Counted from the stretch's first letter, positions 47,405-58,400 are shown. The stretch is DNA of 64,000 nucleotides from Allobosea sp. (GCF_017308015.1 NZ_JAFKFW010000009.1:103508-167507); one strand, 5' to 3'. A program made the numbers and translations. Notes: generated by a model not told the origin, from the letters alone.

Positions 47405-49477
47405 TCACGCCCTCAGGTCGGCGAAACCCTTGCCTTCGGCTGCGAGGCGCATGAGCAGTGGCGCCGGCTCCAGCGCCTTGTCGCCGATCTCGGCGGCCTG
47501 CGCCTCCAGCCGCTTCACGATGACGTCAAGCCCGACGCTGTCGGCCCAGAACATCGGTCCGCCGCGCCAGGCCGGCCAGTTATAGCCGTTGATCCAGACG
47601 ATATCGATGTCGCCCGGCCGCGCCGCGATGCCCGCTTCCAGGATGCGAGCGCCCTCGTTCACCATCGGGTCGAGCAGGCGGGCGAGGATCTCCTCCTGCG
47701 TGAAAGAGCGCCGCGTCACGCCCTGCTCCGCCGAGATGCGCGCGATCAGCGCCTCGACCTCGGGGCAGCGCTGCCCGGCGCGCGCGCCCTGCGGGTAAAT
47801 ATAGTAGCCGCGCCCTGTCTTCTGGCCGAACCAGCCGGCCTCGCAGATCGCATCCGCCACGGCGGCCTTCAGCCCCCGCGCCTTGCGCGAGCGCCAGCCG
47901 ATATCGTTGCCGGCGAGATCGGCCATGGCGAAGGGCCCCATCTTGAAACCGAAGCCAACCAGTGCGGCGTCGACCTCATGCGGCAGGGCGCCTGCGACGA
48001 GCAAACGTTCGGCGGCACGGGTGCGCTGCTCCAGCATGCGGTTGCCGACGAAGCCGAAACCGTTGCCGACCACGACCGGCACCTTGCCGAGCCTGCGGCC
48101 AAGCGCAACGGCTGTCGCAATCGCATCATCGGCCGAGCCTTTCGGCCGCACGATCTCCAGGAGCTTCATGACATTGGCCGGGCTGAAGAAATGCATGCCG
48201 ATCACGTCCTGCGGGCGCTTCGTCGCGGCCGCGATCGTGGGTACGTCGAGATAGGAGGTGTTGCTGGCGAGGATCGCGCCGGGCTTCGCCACCTTGTCTA
48301 GCTCGCCGAAGATCTGCTGCTTGACGCCCATCTCCTCGAAGGCCGCCTCGACCACGATATCGGCTCCCGCCGCAGCCGCGAGGCCGACGGCCGGCTTGAT
48401 CAGAGCCATGCGAGCAGCCTTCGCTTCCGGCGTCAGCGAGCCCCGCGAAACCGAAATGTCGTAGATCGCGCCGATGCGGTTGACGCCATTGTCGAGCGCA
48501 GCCTTGGCGGTCTCGATCAAGGTTACCGGGATGCCGGCATTGGCGAAGCACATCGCGATCCCGCCGCCCATCGTGCCGGCACCGATCACGGCGGCGCTGG
48601 CGATCTCTCGCGGCTTCACCTCCGGCCCGATGCCCGGAACCTTCGCGACCTCGCGCTCGGCAAAGAAGACATGGCGCAGCGCCTTGGAGCGCTCATCGAC
48701 GAGCAGCGACAGGAAGAGCTTGCGCTCGACGGCCGCTCCTTCGGCGAAAGGCAGCGCGAAGCTCGCGCGTACGGCCTCGACCAACGCCGGGACGTTCGGC
48801 ATGCCCTCGGCCTTCTTCAGGGCATCCTTGGCCAGGGCCTCGAAAGCCTCGCGATCAAGCTCGGTCAATTCGCCCGTTGCCTGGCTCGTGACCGGGCGGC
48901 GCCCCTCGGCCGCCAGCGCTTCGGCAAGATGAACCGCGGCTGCAACGGCATCGCTGGAGACGATCTCGTCAAGCAAACCGTATTCGAGTGCCTTGCCGGC
49001 CGAGATCGGTTCGCCCGAGAGCATCATCGGGAAGGCTTTGGCCGCCCCGATCAGACGAGGCAGGCGCTGCGTGCCGCCGGCACCGGGAATGATCCCGAGC
49101 TTGATCTCGGGCAGGCCGAGCCTGGCCGCAGGCAGCGCGACGCGTCCATGGCAGGCGAGCGCGACCTCGAGCCCGCCACCGAGCGCCACGCCCTGAATTG
49201 CCGCCACGACCGGCTTTGCCGAGCCCTCGATCGCGTCGAGCACATCCGGCAGGCTGGGCGGGGCCGGAGGCTTGCCGAATTCGCTGATATCCGCACCGGC
49301 GATGAAAGCCTTGCCGACGGAGGCGATCACGATCGCAACAACCGAGGCATCCGCATTCGCCTGCTTGATCGCGGCTGCGAGACCTTCGCGGACGGCGGCG
49401 CCCAATGCATTGACCGGCGGGTTGTCGATCGTGGCGATCGCGACCTTGCCACGAACCTCAAGCTGAACCTTCGTCAT
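47405..49477 (-). CDS. fadJ: 3-hydroxyacyl-CoA dehydrogenase / enoyl-CoA hydratase (FadJ type)
   Basis: A 690-residue bifunctional beta-oxidation enzyme. The first ~190 residues are an enoyl-CoA hydratase ([47 protein letters not shown]). The dehydrogenase begins [14 protein letters not shown] near residue 300 and ends with [18 protein letters not shown] and [21 protein letters not shown]. It hydrates enoyl-CoA and oxidises the hydroxyacyl-CoA. GGAG six bases before ATG 49477 settles the start. A separate enoyl-CoA hydratase gene is divergent. Confidence 0.93.
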   Translation of the reverse strand: MTKVQLEVRGKVAIATIDNPPVNALGAAVREGLAAAIKQANADASVVAIVIASVGKAFIAGADISEFGKPPAPPSLPDVLDAIEGSAKPVVAAIQGVALGGGLEVALACHGRVALPAARLGLPEIKLGIIPGAGGTQRLPRLIGAAKAFPMMLSGEPISAGKALEYGLLDEIVSSDAVAAAVHLAEALAAEGRRPVTSQATGELTELDREAFEALAKDALKKAEGMPNVPALVEAVRASFALPFAEGAAVERKLFLSLLVDERSKALRHVFFAEREVAKVPGIGPEVKPREIASAAVIGAGTMGGGIAMCFANAGIPVTLIETAKAALDNGVNRIGAIYDISVSRGSLTPEAKAARMALIKPAVGLAAAAGADIVVEAAFEEMGVKQQIFGELDKVAKPGAILASNTSYLDVPTIAAATKRPQDVIGMHFFSPANVMKLLEIVRPKGSADDAIATAVALGRRLGKVPVVVGNGFGFVGNRMLEQRTRAAERLLVAGALPHEVDAALVGFGFKMGPFAMADLAGNDIGWRSRKARGLKAAVADAICEAGWFGQKTGRGYYIYPQGARAGQRCPEVEALIARISAEQGVTRRSFTQEEILARLLDPMVNEGARILEAGIAARPGDIDIVWINGYNWPAWRGGPMFWADSVGLDVIVKRLEAQAAEIGDKALEPAPLLMRLAAEGKGFADLRA

Positions 49478-49664
49478 CGACATCTCCGCAATCCCTGTCT
49501 TGCGCCCGACTCGCAAGCCGAGGCAGCGAAGGCGTCTGGGCGGGCAAGGGAGAATCCGGACCGCGCGATGTCAAGCGCCGGGCGACGACGAAAGGTGCAT
49601 CCGGCCTCGCTTGACCCCCGGCGAAGGCCCATGCGATCCCGGCACCACAATCAGGAGCGGACCG

Positions 49665-50411
49665 ATGAGCGAAGTGCTGAGCGAAACCGTCGCGGCCGGC
49701 GTGGTGCAAATCACCATGAACCGCCCGGAACGCAAGAACGCACTCGACCGGGCGAGCTATGCCGGGTTGATCGCTGCAATCGCCGCCGCCGAGGCCGATG
49801 CCTCGGTGCGCGCCATCCTGCTGACCGGCGCCGGCGGCACCTTCACCAGCGGCAACGACATCAAGGATTTCGCCATGGCCGCAGCGGCCGGAGAAGGCCC
49901 GCGCGTCGCCATCGATTTCCTCGAGACGATCTCGACCGCGAAGAAGCCGATCGTCGCTGCAGTCGAGGGCTTCGCGGTCGGCATAGGCACGACGATGCTG
50001 CTGCATTGCGACCTCGCCTTCGCCGCCCGCTCCGCCACCTTCCGCCTGCCGTTCGTCACCCTCGGCCTCTGCCCCGAAGGCGGGTCGAGCTACCTGCTGC
50101 CGCTGGTCGCGGGCTCGAAGAAAGCCGCCGAACTCCTGATGCTGGGCGAGGCCTTCACTGCCGAGACGGCGGCCGGGGCCGGCCTCGTCAACGCCGTCAC
50201 TGAGGATGGCACGGCGCTGGAGGCTGGCCTCGCCAAGGCCAAGGCGCTGGCGGCGCTGCCACCGGAATCGCTGGCTCTGACCAAGATGCTGCTGAAGCGC
50301 GGCTCGGCCCACGCCGTGGCCGAAACCATCGCGGCCGAGGCGCGCCATTTCGGCGAGCGCCTGAAGTCGCCGGAGGCGATGGCCGCCTTCATGGCCTTCC
50401 TGAAGAAGTGA
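49665..50411 (+). CDS. Enoyl-CoA hydratase/isomerase family protein
   Basis: A 248-residue crotonase. The oxyanion-hole elements are TSGNDIKDF and [20 protein letters not shown]; the C-terminal part ends [10 protein letters not shown]. One usual catalytic Glu is kept in LCPEGGSS. Closest in style are enoyl-CoA hydratases with isomerase activity; the exact reaction is not assignable. AGGAG precedes ATG 49665. It is divergent from fadJ and converges with tctA, 13 bases apart. Confidence 0.87.
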   Translation: MSEVLSETVAAGVVQITMNRPERKNALDRASYAGLIAAIAAAEADASVRAILLTGAGGTFTSGNDIKDFAMAAAAGEGPRVAIDFLETISTAKKPIVAAVEGFAVGIGTTMLLHCDLAFAARSATFRLPFVTLGLCPEGGSSYLLPLVAGSKKAAELLMLGEAFTAETAAGAGLVNAVTEDGTALEAGLAKAKALAALPPESLALTKMLLKRGSAHAVAETIAAEARHFGERLKSPEAMAAFMAFLKK

Positions 50412-50424
50412 GCCGTGGCGGCCC

Positions 50425-51930
50425 TCAGGCCGCCACCACCCTGCCCCGCCCCCTCAGCCGGTCACGTGTCCAGGAGAAGACCGGCCAGAGCAGCGCTGCG
50501 AAGGTCATCGCCGCCAGCACCGACGAGACCGGCCGGTCGAAGAAGGGCAGGACCGATCCGTCGGACTTGATCAGCGAGGTCACGAAGTTCTGCTCCACCA
50601 TCGTGCCCATGACGATGCCGAGCACCATCGCCGCGACCGGATAGCCGTTCTTCTCCATCACGAAGCCGAACACGCCGAAGAAGGCGACGCACCAGACCGC
50701 GAACAGGTTGTTGCCGGCCGTGGCGAAGGCGCCGACCGCGCAGAAGATCATGATCACCGGCATCACCGCCGAACGCGGCGCACCGACGACCTTGCTCGCC
50801 AGCCGGATCATGATGATGCCGAAGGGGATCATGATGATGTTGCCGAGGATGAAGATGATGTAGAGCGCGTACATGCTCTCCGCCTGGCTGGTGAACAGCG
50901 TCGGCCCGGGGTTCAGCCCCTTCATGTAGAGCACGCCGATGGCGATCGCGGTGATGGTGTCGCCGGGAATGCCGAAGAGCAGCGCCGGCACCCAGCCCGA
51001 GGCGAGCGAGGCGTTGTTGGAGGCGCCGGCCTCGATCAGCCCTTCCGGATGGCCAGTGCCGAACTTCTCCGGCGTCTTCGAGAAGCGCTTGGCCATGGCG
51101 TAGCTGACCCAGGCCGCCATGTCGGCACCCGCGCCCGGCAGCACGCCGATGATAATGCCGACGATGTTCCCGCGCGTCTGCTGCTTCGGATATTCCTTGG
51201 TGAGCTTCCACTGCCCCTTCAGGATCGAGCCCAGCTTGCGGTTCTCGATCTTCGGCGGATCGCGCTCGGTCAGCGAGCGCATCACCTCGGCCAGTGCGAA
51301 GACGCCGACCAGCGCCGGAATGACCTCGATGCCACCCAGCAGATCGGTCGAGCCGAAGGTGAAGCGCGGCACGCCGCCGGGATTGTCGATGCCGACGCAG
51401 GTGATCAGCAGGCCGAGCAGCATCGCCGCGATCGCCTTGATCGGCGAGGAGCGCGCCACCAGGGTCGAGCACATCAGGCCGAGCATGGCGAGCCAGAAAT
51501 TCTCGTAGGTCGAGAAGGACAACGCCATTTCGGCCAGCAGCGGCGCGATCAGCATCAGCGAGAGCGTGCCGGCGATGCCGCCCAGCGCCGAGAACCACAG
51601 GCAGATGCCGAGCGCCGTCTCCGCCTGGCCCTTGCGCGTCATCGCATAGGCTTCGTCGGTATAGGCGGCCGAGGCTGGCGTGCCGGGGATGCGCAGCAGG
51701 CAGCCCGGAATGTCGCCGGAGAAGATCGCCATGGCGGAGGCCGTGATGATCGTCGCGATCGCCGCAATCGGCGAGAGGTAGAAGGTGACCGGGACGAGCA
51801 GCGCCGTCGCCATCGTCGCGGAAAGGCCGGGCAGCGCCCCCACGGTCAATCCGTAGAAGGCCGACGCGACCACGGCGATCATCACGTCGAATTGGAAAAC
51901 CAGCCCGAAGGCCTTGATGACGGTGTCCAT
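50425..51930 (-). CDS. tctA: Tripartite tricarboxylate transporter, large membrane subunit TctA
   Basis: A 501-residue protein with about twelve membrane segments; GALPGLSATMATALLVPVTF and GVLPGAGADMAAWVSYAMAKR are the paired TctA signature loops. It forms the channel of the proton- or sodium-driven TTT importer for citrate-like carboxylates. GAGG precedes ATG 51930, 13 bases after the tctB stop, so the two are co-translated from the same message. Confidence 0.94.
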   Translation of the reverse strand: MDTVIKAFGLVFQFDVMIAVVASAFYGLTVGALPGLSATMATALLVPVTFYLSPIAAIATIITASAMAIFSGDIPGCLLRIPGTPASAAYTDEAYAMTRKGQAETALGICLWFSALGGIAGTLSLMLIAPLLAEMALSFSTYENFWLAMLGLMCSTLVARSSPIKAIAAMLLGLLITCVGIDNPGGVPRFTFGSTDLLGGIEVIPALVGVFALAEVMRSLTERDPPKIENRKLGSILKGQWKLTKEYPKQQTRGNIVGIIIGVLPGAGADMAAWVSYAMAKRFSKTPEKFGTGHPEGLIEAGASNNASLASGWVPALLFGIPGDTITAIAIGVLYMKGLNPGPTLFTSQAESMYALYIIFILGNIIMIPFGIIMIRLASKVVGAPRSAVMPVIMIFCAVGAFATAGNNLFAVWCVAFFGVFGFVMEKNGYPVAAMVLGIVMGTMVEQNFVTSLIKSDGSVLPFFDRPVSSVLAAMTFAALLWPVFSWTRDRLRGRGRVVAA

Positions 51931-51943
51931 CGTCAGGCCTCGC

Positions 51944-52435
51944 TCACCACGGGAAGGGCAGGATGCCGCCGGGCAAAGGCACGCGCAGCAGCTTCAGGAA
52001 GATCAGGTTGATCACGAAGGGCGCGATGATCGCGAGCGGCACCGCAAGCTTCGGCTTCGCGCCGAAAGCGAGACTGCAGAGCAGCACCATGACCGCCGCC
52101 GTCGGCAGGAAGCCGAGCGTTTCCGAGGCAAGCGCATAGAAGGCGAGCAGGGCCGGCGGCAACAGAGCCAGCCAGTTGCGCCAGGCCGCCATCGGCTCGA
52201 GTTCCTCGGGCCGGGCATGGCTCACGACATCGGCCTCGGCGACCTCCTCGAAATGGCGGCCGATCCCGAAGACGATCAGGCTGCCGCAGATGACGAGCCC
52301 CGCACCGACGACCATCGGAAAGGCTGACGGACCGACCTGCTGGCCGGGCACCGGGGGCAGTTTCGATCCATAGAAGAAGGCGACGGCTCCAAGCGCGGCA
52401 ATCGCTGAGCCGGAAATGCGGTCGGATAGTTGCAA
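51944..52435 (-). CDS. tctB: Tripartite tricarboxylate transporter, small membrane subunit TctB
   Basis: A 163-residue membrane protein with four predicted segments and the GPSAFPMVVGAGLVICG text of TctB. The start is TTG 52435, well supported by GGGGAGG seven bases upstream. It pairs with TctA. A strong hairpin separates it from tctC. Confidence 0.88.
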   Translation of the reverse strand: MQLSDRISGSAIAALGAVAFFYGSKLPPVPGQQVGPSAFPMVVGAGLVICGSLIVFGIGRHFEEVAEADVVSHARPEELEPMAAWRNWLALLPPALLAFYALASETLGFLPTAAVMVLLCSLAFGAKPKLAVPLAIIAPFVINLIFLKLLRVPLPGGILPFPW

Positions 52436-52478
52436 GAGGCAACCTCCCCTGGTCGATCAGGTCACGGTGAGACGAAAA

Positions 52479-52503
52479 CGCCGGGAGCTTTCTGCTCCCG
52501 GCG
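52479..52503 (-). terminator. Attenuating terminator between tctC and tctB
   Basis: CGCCGGGAGC and GCTCCCGGCG form a perfect 10-bp stem with a 5-base loop, 18 bases after the tctC stop. On the leftward strand the stem is followed directly by TTTTCG. It fits an intrinsic terminator that lets some transcription through, giving more binding protein than membrane subunits. Confidence 0.75.
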
Positions 52504-52521
52504 CTGAACGTTTCCAGCCAT

Positions 52522-53517
52522 TCAGCCCTTGGCGAGGCCCGCTGCCTTCATCGCCGAGGCCATGGAGGCGTCGCTCGCGGCCATGAAGTCGGCGAAGCCT
52601 TTCCCGTCGGCGAACTTCATGCCGAAGCCGCGGGAGTTCATGAAGTCCTGGTAGTCCTTCGAGTCGAAGGCCTTCTTCAGCGCCGCCGTCAGCTTCGCGG
52701 CGATCTCGGGCGGCAGGCCCTTCGGCGCGCCGATACCGCGCCAGGCACCGATCGAGTAGTTGATGCCCAGCGTCTCGTTGAGCGTCGGCACGTCCTTGAA
52801 CTGGGGATTGCGGGCGCTCGCCATGATCGCCAGCGATTTGGCCTTGCCCGCATCGATCATCGCACGGGCCTCCGGCACCGAACAGGTCACGATTTCGATG
52901 CCACCGGCCGCCAGATCCTGCATGCCGGGCGCAGCACCGTTCGACGGCACCCAGGCGACGTGATCGGGCTTCAGCCCCATGGCGACGAGCCAGCCGATCA
53001 GGGCGAGATGCCAGATGCCGCCCTGGCCGGTGCCGGACGCCTTGAGCTTGCCGGGAGGCGCCGCCTTGATTGCATCGGCCAGCGCCTTGATGTCCTTATA
53101 GGGGCCGGAGGTCGAGACCTGCACGCCCGGAGGGTCCTCGTTCATCAGCGCGAGCGAGGTGTAGCTCGTCGATTTCAGGTCGGTCAGGCCCTGATGGTGC
53201 ATCATGGCGATCTCGACCGTCAGCATGCCGATATTGTAGCCGTCCGGCGCCGCCGTCGCGATGGCCGAATGGCCGACCACGCCGGAACCGCCGGTGCGGT
53301 TCACCACGTTGACCGGCTGTCCGAGATCCTTCTCCAGAAGCTGCGCGACGATGCGCGCCGTCGCGTCCGTGCCACCGCCGGCCCCCCACGGGCAAATCAT
53401 GGTGATCGGCCGCGAGGGATAATTCGCCTGCGCGATGGCCGGCGCCGCGATCAGGCTCGCGGCGCCGGCAGCAGCCGCGCCCTTGAGCACAGTTCGCCTG
53501 TCGATGAAATCGGTCAT
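52522..53517 (-). CDS. tctC: Tripartite tricarboxylate transporter substrate-binding protein TctC (Bug family)
   Basis: A 331-residue periplasmic protein with a twin-arginine leader, DRRTVLKGAAAAG, cut after AIAQA. The mature start YPSRPITMICPWGAGGGTD and VNRTGGSGVVGHSA are the Bug-family ligand loops that bind carboxylate groups. GGAGG nine bases upstream supports ATG 53517. It heads the leftward tctCBA operon behind a 12-bp palindrome. Confidence 0.93.
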   Translation of the reverse strand: MTDFIDRRTVLKGAAAAGAASLIAAPAIAQANYPSRPITMICPWGAGGGTDATARIVAQLLEKDLGQPVNVVNRTGGSGVVGHSAIATAAPDGYNIGMLTVEIAMMHHQGLTDLKSTSYTSLALMNEDPPGVQVSTSGPYKDIKALADAIKAAPPGKLKASGTGQGGIWHLALIGWLVAMGLKPDHVAWVPSNGAAPGMQDLAAGGIEIVTCSVPEARAMIDAGKAKSLAIMASARNPQFKDVPTLNETLGINYSIGAWRGIGAPKGLPPEIAAKLTAALKKAFDSKDYQDFMNSRGFGMKFADGKGFADFMAASDASMASAMKAAGLAKG

Positions 53518-53533
53518 TCCCCAGTTCCTCCGC

Positions 53534-53545
53534 TAAATCGATTTA
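53534..53545. promoter_or_regulatory. LacI-like operator palindrome upstream of tctC
   Basis: TAAATCGATTTA is a perfect 12-bp palindrome 17 bases upstream of the tctC start, directly before its ribosome site. A CG-centred palindrome of this form is what LacI-family repressors usually bind. A second palindrome, TGATA...TATCA at 53582-53601, lies about 40 bases further upstream. Confidence 0.5.
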
Positions 53546-53581
53546 ATGATCGGGCGCTCCTCGTCGGTAACGGGGCTCCCT

Positions 53582-53601
53582 TGATATGACGGATATTATC
53601 A
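53582..53601. promoter_or_regulatory. Second palindrome upstream of tctC
   Basis: TGATA at 53582 and TATCA at 53597 flank ten bases in an AT-rich patch. It could be a further operator or overlap the tctC promoter. No -35/-10 pair is certain. Confidence 0.3.
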
Positions 53602-53670
53602 GAACCGATCGCGCAGCCAGTGACAACCACTCATTTTGGCGGGTATGTCAGTCATCCAGATCAGCCTGCC

Positions 53671-53768
53671 TCGTCATGGCGAGCGCAGCAAAGCAATTCA
53701 GGGGACGGGGCGAAAGATCTCACCCCGTCCCCTGGATTGCTTCGTCTCTTCGCTCCTCGCAATGACGG
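53671..53768. repeat. Large imperfect inverted repeat (REP/BIME-like)
   Basis: The left arm CGTCATGGCGAGCG...AAGCAATTCAGGGGACGGGG and the right arm CCCCGTCCCCTGGATTGCTT...CGCAATGACGG pair over most of ~45 bases each, with a 10-base centre. This kind of 'TGCGAGGAGCGAAG...AAGCAATCCAGGG' element is dispersed in many proteobacterial genomes. It lies between tctC upstream DNA and the end of the peptidoglycan-binding gene. Confidence 0.75.
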
Positions 53769-53773
53769 CTTGG

Positions 53774-55207
53774 CTACAGCCCGCAGACGATGGGCTGGAC
53801 CGCGCCGGAGACGCGCTCCACCACCGCGCCGGTGCTGAGTTCCGAACCGGCCGCAGCCGCCGGCAGCGAGGCGCCCGCCTTGCCGAGCATCCCCTGGATC
53901 GCAGCACCATCGGCGAAGGCGTAGCTGCGCTGCGGCGCGACGCCGGCGATCAGTATCTTGTCGGAAGGATTATCTGTGACGATCCCGACGAGCCGCCCCT
54001 GCCGGTCGAAGGCCGGAGCGCCCGCCTGACCCGGCTGGAGCGGCGCGATGAGAGCCGGCTTGCCGCCGGTATGCGTGCTCTGTCCGGGCAGCGCTACGGC
54101 AGCCCGTTTGCCGGCATCGTTGCCGAAGGCGATCAGCACCAGTGCCTCGGACGCACCCGCTACCTCGCCGCGCAGGCTGGGAGCCTTCACGGCGCCAGCG
54201 CCATCCAGATCGAGCAACACGAGCCCGCTCGCATCATCCTTCAGGCGCAGTTTTGCGTTGCGATTGCCGACGCGCAGGCTGCGGCAGCCATCGACCGCTG
54301 CCGTCGCGCTGAGCGCCGCCCGCTCGTCGAGCGCGAGCGCCACACCATAGCGCTCGTTGCTGCGGGTTGCAGGTGCGAGCAGCGATGACAATCCGGGCGG
54401 CGGGCTCGCAGCCTGCCCGGCGACCGCCGAGGGCTGGGCCGGAACCGCCCCCGTCGGGAAGGGCTCGAAGCTCGCAGCGATCGCGATGACCAGCTTGTCT
54501 ACGCTCGGCGCCAACGCCTTGTCGTAGCCGATCGAGAAGCCGCGCAATCCCTGAGGCCCGGCCGAAAGTCGGCGATAAAAACGCCCGCCAGGCGTTTCGC
54601 CGGTGACCACGAAGAAATCCGGCCGCAGCAGTTTGTAGGTAATCTTGCGCGGGCTGTTCGGGTTGATGGCGATCGCCTTCTCGAACAGCACCGCGAGATC
54701 ATCGCCCGGAGGCGAGGCGGACGTATCGAGCGTGATCTTCTGGTCGGCGCTCTGCCAGCGGCTGCCGCCGGACGGCGTCACGTCGCGCTTCGGCAGCAGC
54801 TTCATCGGGATACCGATCTGCACACCGGTCTTGTCGTCGGCCAGGACCTTGAACCCGGTCGCATCGCGCGCCGCCTGCGCCGCTCTCGCGAGTGCTGCCC
54901 GCTCCGCCGGAGCAAGCAGGCCGTCGGCCGCACCGCGCCCGCCCTTGAACGCATTGATCGCGCGGAAGGTCAGCGGTCCATAGGAGCCGGAGACTGCACC
55001 GTTGAACTGCCCGGCCCAGATCAGATCGCTCTGGATCGCCTTGCGCTCGGCCTCGGGCAGAGCCTCGAAGCCTGCCTGCGCCGCCGCCATCAGCGGGTTC
55101 GGAGCCTGTGCCTGCGCGAAACCAAGCGGCGTCGACAGCAGCGCAAGCGTCAGCGCCAAACGACGGAGCAGCGTGATTTGCGAGGGGCGGAGAGGAAAGC
55201 ACGGCAT
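53774..55207 (-). CDS. Secreted peptidoglycan-binding protein with inactive trypsin-like domain
   Basis: A 477-residue exported protein. A signal peptide ends GFAQAQA. A peptidoglycan-binding-like domain follows (AIQSDLIWAGQFNGAVSGSYGPLTFRAINAF, about residues 55-85). The C-terminal ~200 residues have a chymotrypsin/HtrA-like fold: GCRSLRV, LVLLDL and GQAGAPAFDRQGRLVGIV align with the catalytic blocks, but His is replaced (SATAAVDGC where TAAHVVxGC is usual), Asp is replaced (ASGLVLL) and Ser is replaced (GQAGAP for GNSGGP). It therefore looks like a pseudoprotease that binds wall or proteins. AGGA lies nine bases before ATG 55207. It is divergent from the alpha-2-macroglobulin gene. Confidence 0.75.
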   Translation of the reverse strand: MPCFPLRPSQITLLRRLALTLALLSTPLGFAQAQAPNPLMAAAQAGFEALPEAERKAIQSDLIWAGQFNGAVSGSYGPLTFRAINAFKGGRGAADGLLAPAERAALARAAQAARDATGFKVLADDKTGVQIGIPMKLLPKRDVTPSGGSRWQSADQKITLDTSASPPGDDLAVLFEKAIAINPNSPRKITYKLLRPDFFVVTGETPGGRFYRRLSAGPQGLRGFSIGYDKALAPSVDKLVIAIAASFEPFPTGAVPAQPSAVAGQAASPPPGLSSLLAPATRSNERYGVALALDERAALSATAAVDGCRSLRVGNRNAKLRLKDDASGLVLLDLDGAGAVKAPSLRGEVAGASEALVLIAFGNDAGKRAAVALPGQSTHTGGKPALIAPLQPGQAGAPAFDRQGRLVGIVTDNPSDKILIAGVAPQRSYAFADGAAIQGMLGKAGASLPAAAAGSELSTGAVVERVSGAVQPIVCGL

Positions 55208-55440
55208 GGATCTCGTCCTTGAGAGCGGGCGAAGCGGCTGCATTGAGCGTCAGAACGCGCCACGCCGCAACCATGGCGGATGCATCCCGTAACGGCACCC
55301 CTTGCCCTTGTACGACCTGCATTCGCATGACTTGAACGCGCGCGGTACGGTGATAGCCTGCCGGCCCCGTCTCACGCCGTCATCGGCCTGAAGCCATGTC
55401 CGCCGATCCTGGCCGGGCCGACCGACGAAGAGGACCGACG

Positions 55441-58400
55441 ATGACCCTGCTTTCCCGTCTCGCGCTCGCCCTCTCGCTCACGCTGGCGGCTGCCCCCGCC
55501 TTCGCCCAGAAGGCCTATGTCCGCAACGACCTGCTCGCCGATGGGCAGCGGCTGGAAGAGCGCCTGAAGCGCGAGGTCGCAACCGGCAATCGCTCGGCGG
55601 CGGATGCCATTCGTGCCGGCGAGACCGCGCTCGGACGCGGCGATGCCCGCTCCGCCCTGCCCCAGGCCAATGCCGCGATCGTCGCCGATTCCAGCAATGC
55701 CGCCGGCTGGCGCCTGATGGCGCGTGCCGCCAATGCGATTGAACCGCGCGACTATCGCGAGCGCTGGGAATTGCGCGAGCGCGCGGTCGCCGCCGCCTAT
55801 CTCGCCTATCAGCGCTCGACCAACCGCAATGACGAGGCGGCCTCGCTCGGCGTGCTCGCCCGCACCTTCGAGAAGAACGAATTGTGGCGCCCGGCGCTGA
55901 CCACCTACCGGCTCAGCCTCGACCTCGCCGCCAATGCCGCCTTGCAGAGTTCCTATGAGAGCCTGCGCGAAAAACGCGGCTTCCGCCTGATTTCCAACAA
56001 GACCGATTCCGACGCCGCTTCGCCGCGCGCCTGTTTCGAGTTCTCGGAAGCGCTCGCCCGCGGCCGCGTCGATTTCGCTCCCTATGTCGCGATTTCAGGC
56101 GGCAAGGGCGATTTCGCCGTCAGCGCCGAGGACCGACAGATCTGCGTCGACGGCCTCAAGCATGGCGAGCGCTATGCCATCGTCATCCGCCAGGGCGTGC
56201 CTTCGGCCATCCCCGACGAGAGCCTGCTGAAATCAGCCGATTACGAGATCTATGTCCGCGACCGCACGCCCTCCGTGCGCTTCACCGGCAAGAACTACGT
56301 GCTGCCGCGCACCGGCCAGCAGGGCATTCCGGTCGTCTCGGTCAATTCCGGCAAGCTCGATCTCGAGGTCATGCGGATCGGCGACCGCAACCTGATCAAC
56401 TCCGTCCATTCCGAGGACTTCCTCAGCCAGATCGGCTCCTATTCCGCCCGGCAGATTTCCAGCGACAAGGGCCAGACCGTCTGGACCGGCACGATGGACG
56501 TGAAGTCCGAGCTGAACCAGGACGTGATCACCGCCTTCCCCGTCACGGAAGCGGTCGGCAGCCTGAAGCCCGGCGTCTACGTGATGTTCGCCAAGCCCTC
56601 GGGCGGGCCCGCCGCGGCAGCGCCCAGCGACGACGGCGAGTCCTATGACGACGGCTCGACGCGCGCGACGCAGTGGTTCGTCGTCTCCGATCTCGGCCTG
56701 ACCTCCTTCACCGGCCCGGACGGCGTGCATGTGCTCGCCCGCTCGCTGGCCGACGCCAAACCGATCGCCAATGCGGAACTGCGCCTGATCGCGCGCAACA
56801 ACGAGGTGCTCGGCACCGCCAAGACCGACGGCAACGGCTATGCCCGCTTCGATGCCGGATTGGGCAAGGGCCAGGGCGGCAATGCGCCCGGGCTCGTCAC
56901 CGCTTCGCTCGCCGAGGATTACGGCTTCCTCGACCTCAAGCAGACTGCCTTCGACCTCTCCGATCGCGGCGTGAAGGGCCGCGTCGCCCCCGCTGGGCTC
57001 GACGCCTATCTCTACACCGAGCGTGGCGTCTATCGCTCCGGCGAAACCGTCTATCTGACGTCGCTCCTGCGCGATGCCAAGGGCGCGGCCGTTACCGGCC
57101 TGCCACTGACCATCGTGGTCAAGCGCCCTGACGGCGTCGAGTATCGCCGCCGGCAGGTCGAGGACCAGGGCGCGGGCGGCCGCGCCCATTCGATCCAGCT
57201 CGTCTCCGGTTCCGCGACCGGCACCTGGCGGGTCCTCGCCTATTCCGACCCGAAGGGCCAGGCGATCGGCGAGACCTCCTTCCTCGTCGAGGACTACGTC
57301 CCCGAACGGCTGGAGCTGACGCTGACGCCCAAGGCATCGCTGCTCCAGGCCGGCCAGCCGGCCGAGCTCGACGTCAACGCGCGCTATCTCTACGGCGCCC
57401 CGGGCTCCGAGCTCGACGTCACCGGCTCGATGACCATCCGCGCGGCCGATGCCAGCGCCATCCCCGGCTTCAAGGACTATCAGGTCGGCCTCACCGACGA
57501 GGCTTTCGAGCCGGTCCAGAGCGAATTCGAGGAGAGCACCACGACCGACGCCGCCGGCAAGGCGACGATCTCCAACCCGGTCCAGCAGGCGGACACCAAT
57601 CGTCCGCTCGAGGTCGAGATGACCGTGCGCGTCGGCGAGCCCGGCGGGCGCGCCATCGCCCGCTCCGTCACATTGCCGGTCGTGCCCAAGGGCGCCGCCA
57701 TTGGCGTGAAGAAACTGTTCCGCGACGGCGATCTCGGCAACGGCCAGACGGCAACTTTCGAAGTGATCATGGCGACCGGCGACGGCAAGCGCCTTGCCCG
57801 GCCCGGCGTGAAATGGGTGCTATCGAAGGTGCGCCGCAACTACCAGTGGTTCTTCCAGGACGGCCGCTGGAACTATGAGGGCGTGAAGACCACCCGCCGC
57901 GTCGCCGATGGCGAGATCGCAGTGGCCGAAGCTGCCGGCGGGAAGATCGCGGCCCCCGTCGAATGGGGCAATTACCGGCTCGACGTGACCTCCGACGGCA
58001 ACGAAGCGGCCGAGACCTCGGTCTCCTTCAGCGTCGGCTACGAAAGCGACAAGACGGCCGATACGCCTGATGTGCTCGACGTCGCGCTCGACAAGGCGTC
58101 CTATGCCGATGGCGAGAGCCTGCAGGTCCGCCTGTCGCCGCGCTTCGCCGGCAAGGCGACGCTCGCCGTCATCACCGACAAGGTCGCGGATATCCGCACC
58201 ATCGACATCGCCGAGGGCGGCACCAGCGCCAGCATTCCGGTCAAGGCGGAATGGGGCGCCAGCGCCTATCTCGTCGTGCTTGCGCATCGTCCCATGGATG
58301 CCGCCGCCAAGCGCCTGCCCGGCCGCGCCATCGGCCTCTCCTGGTTCCAGATCGGCAAAGAGACGCGCACGCTGGCGCTCGATCTCGGCGCGCCCAAGCT

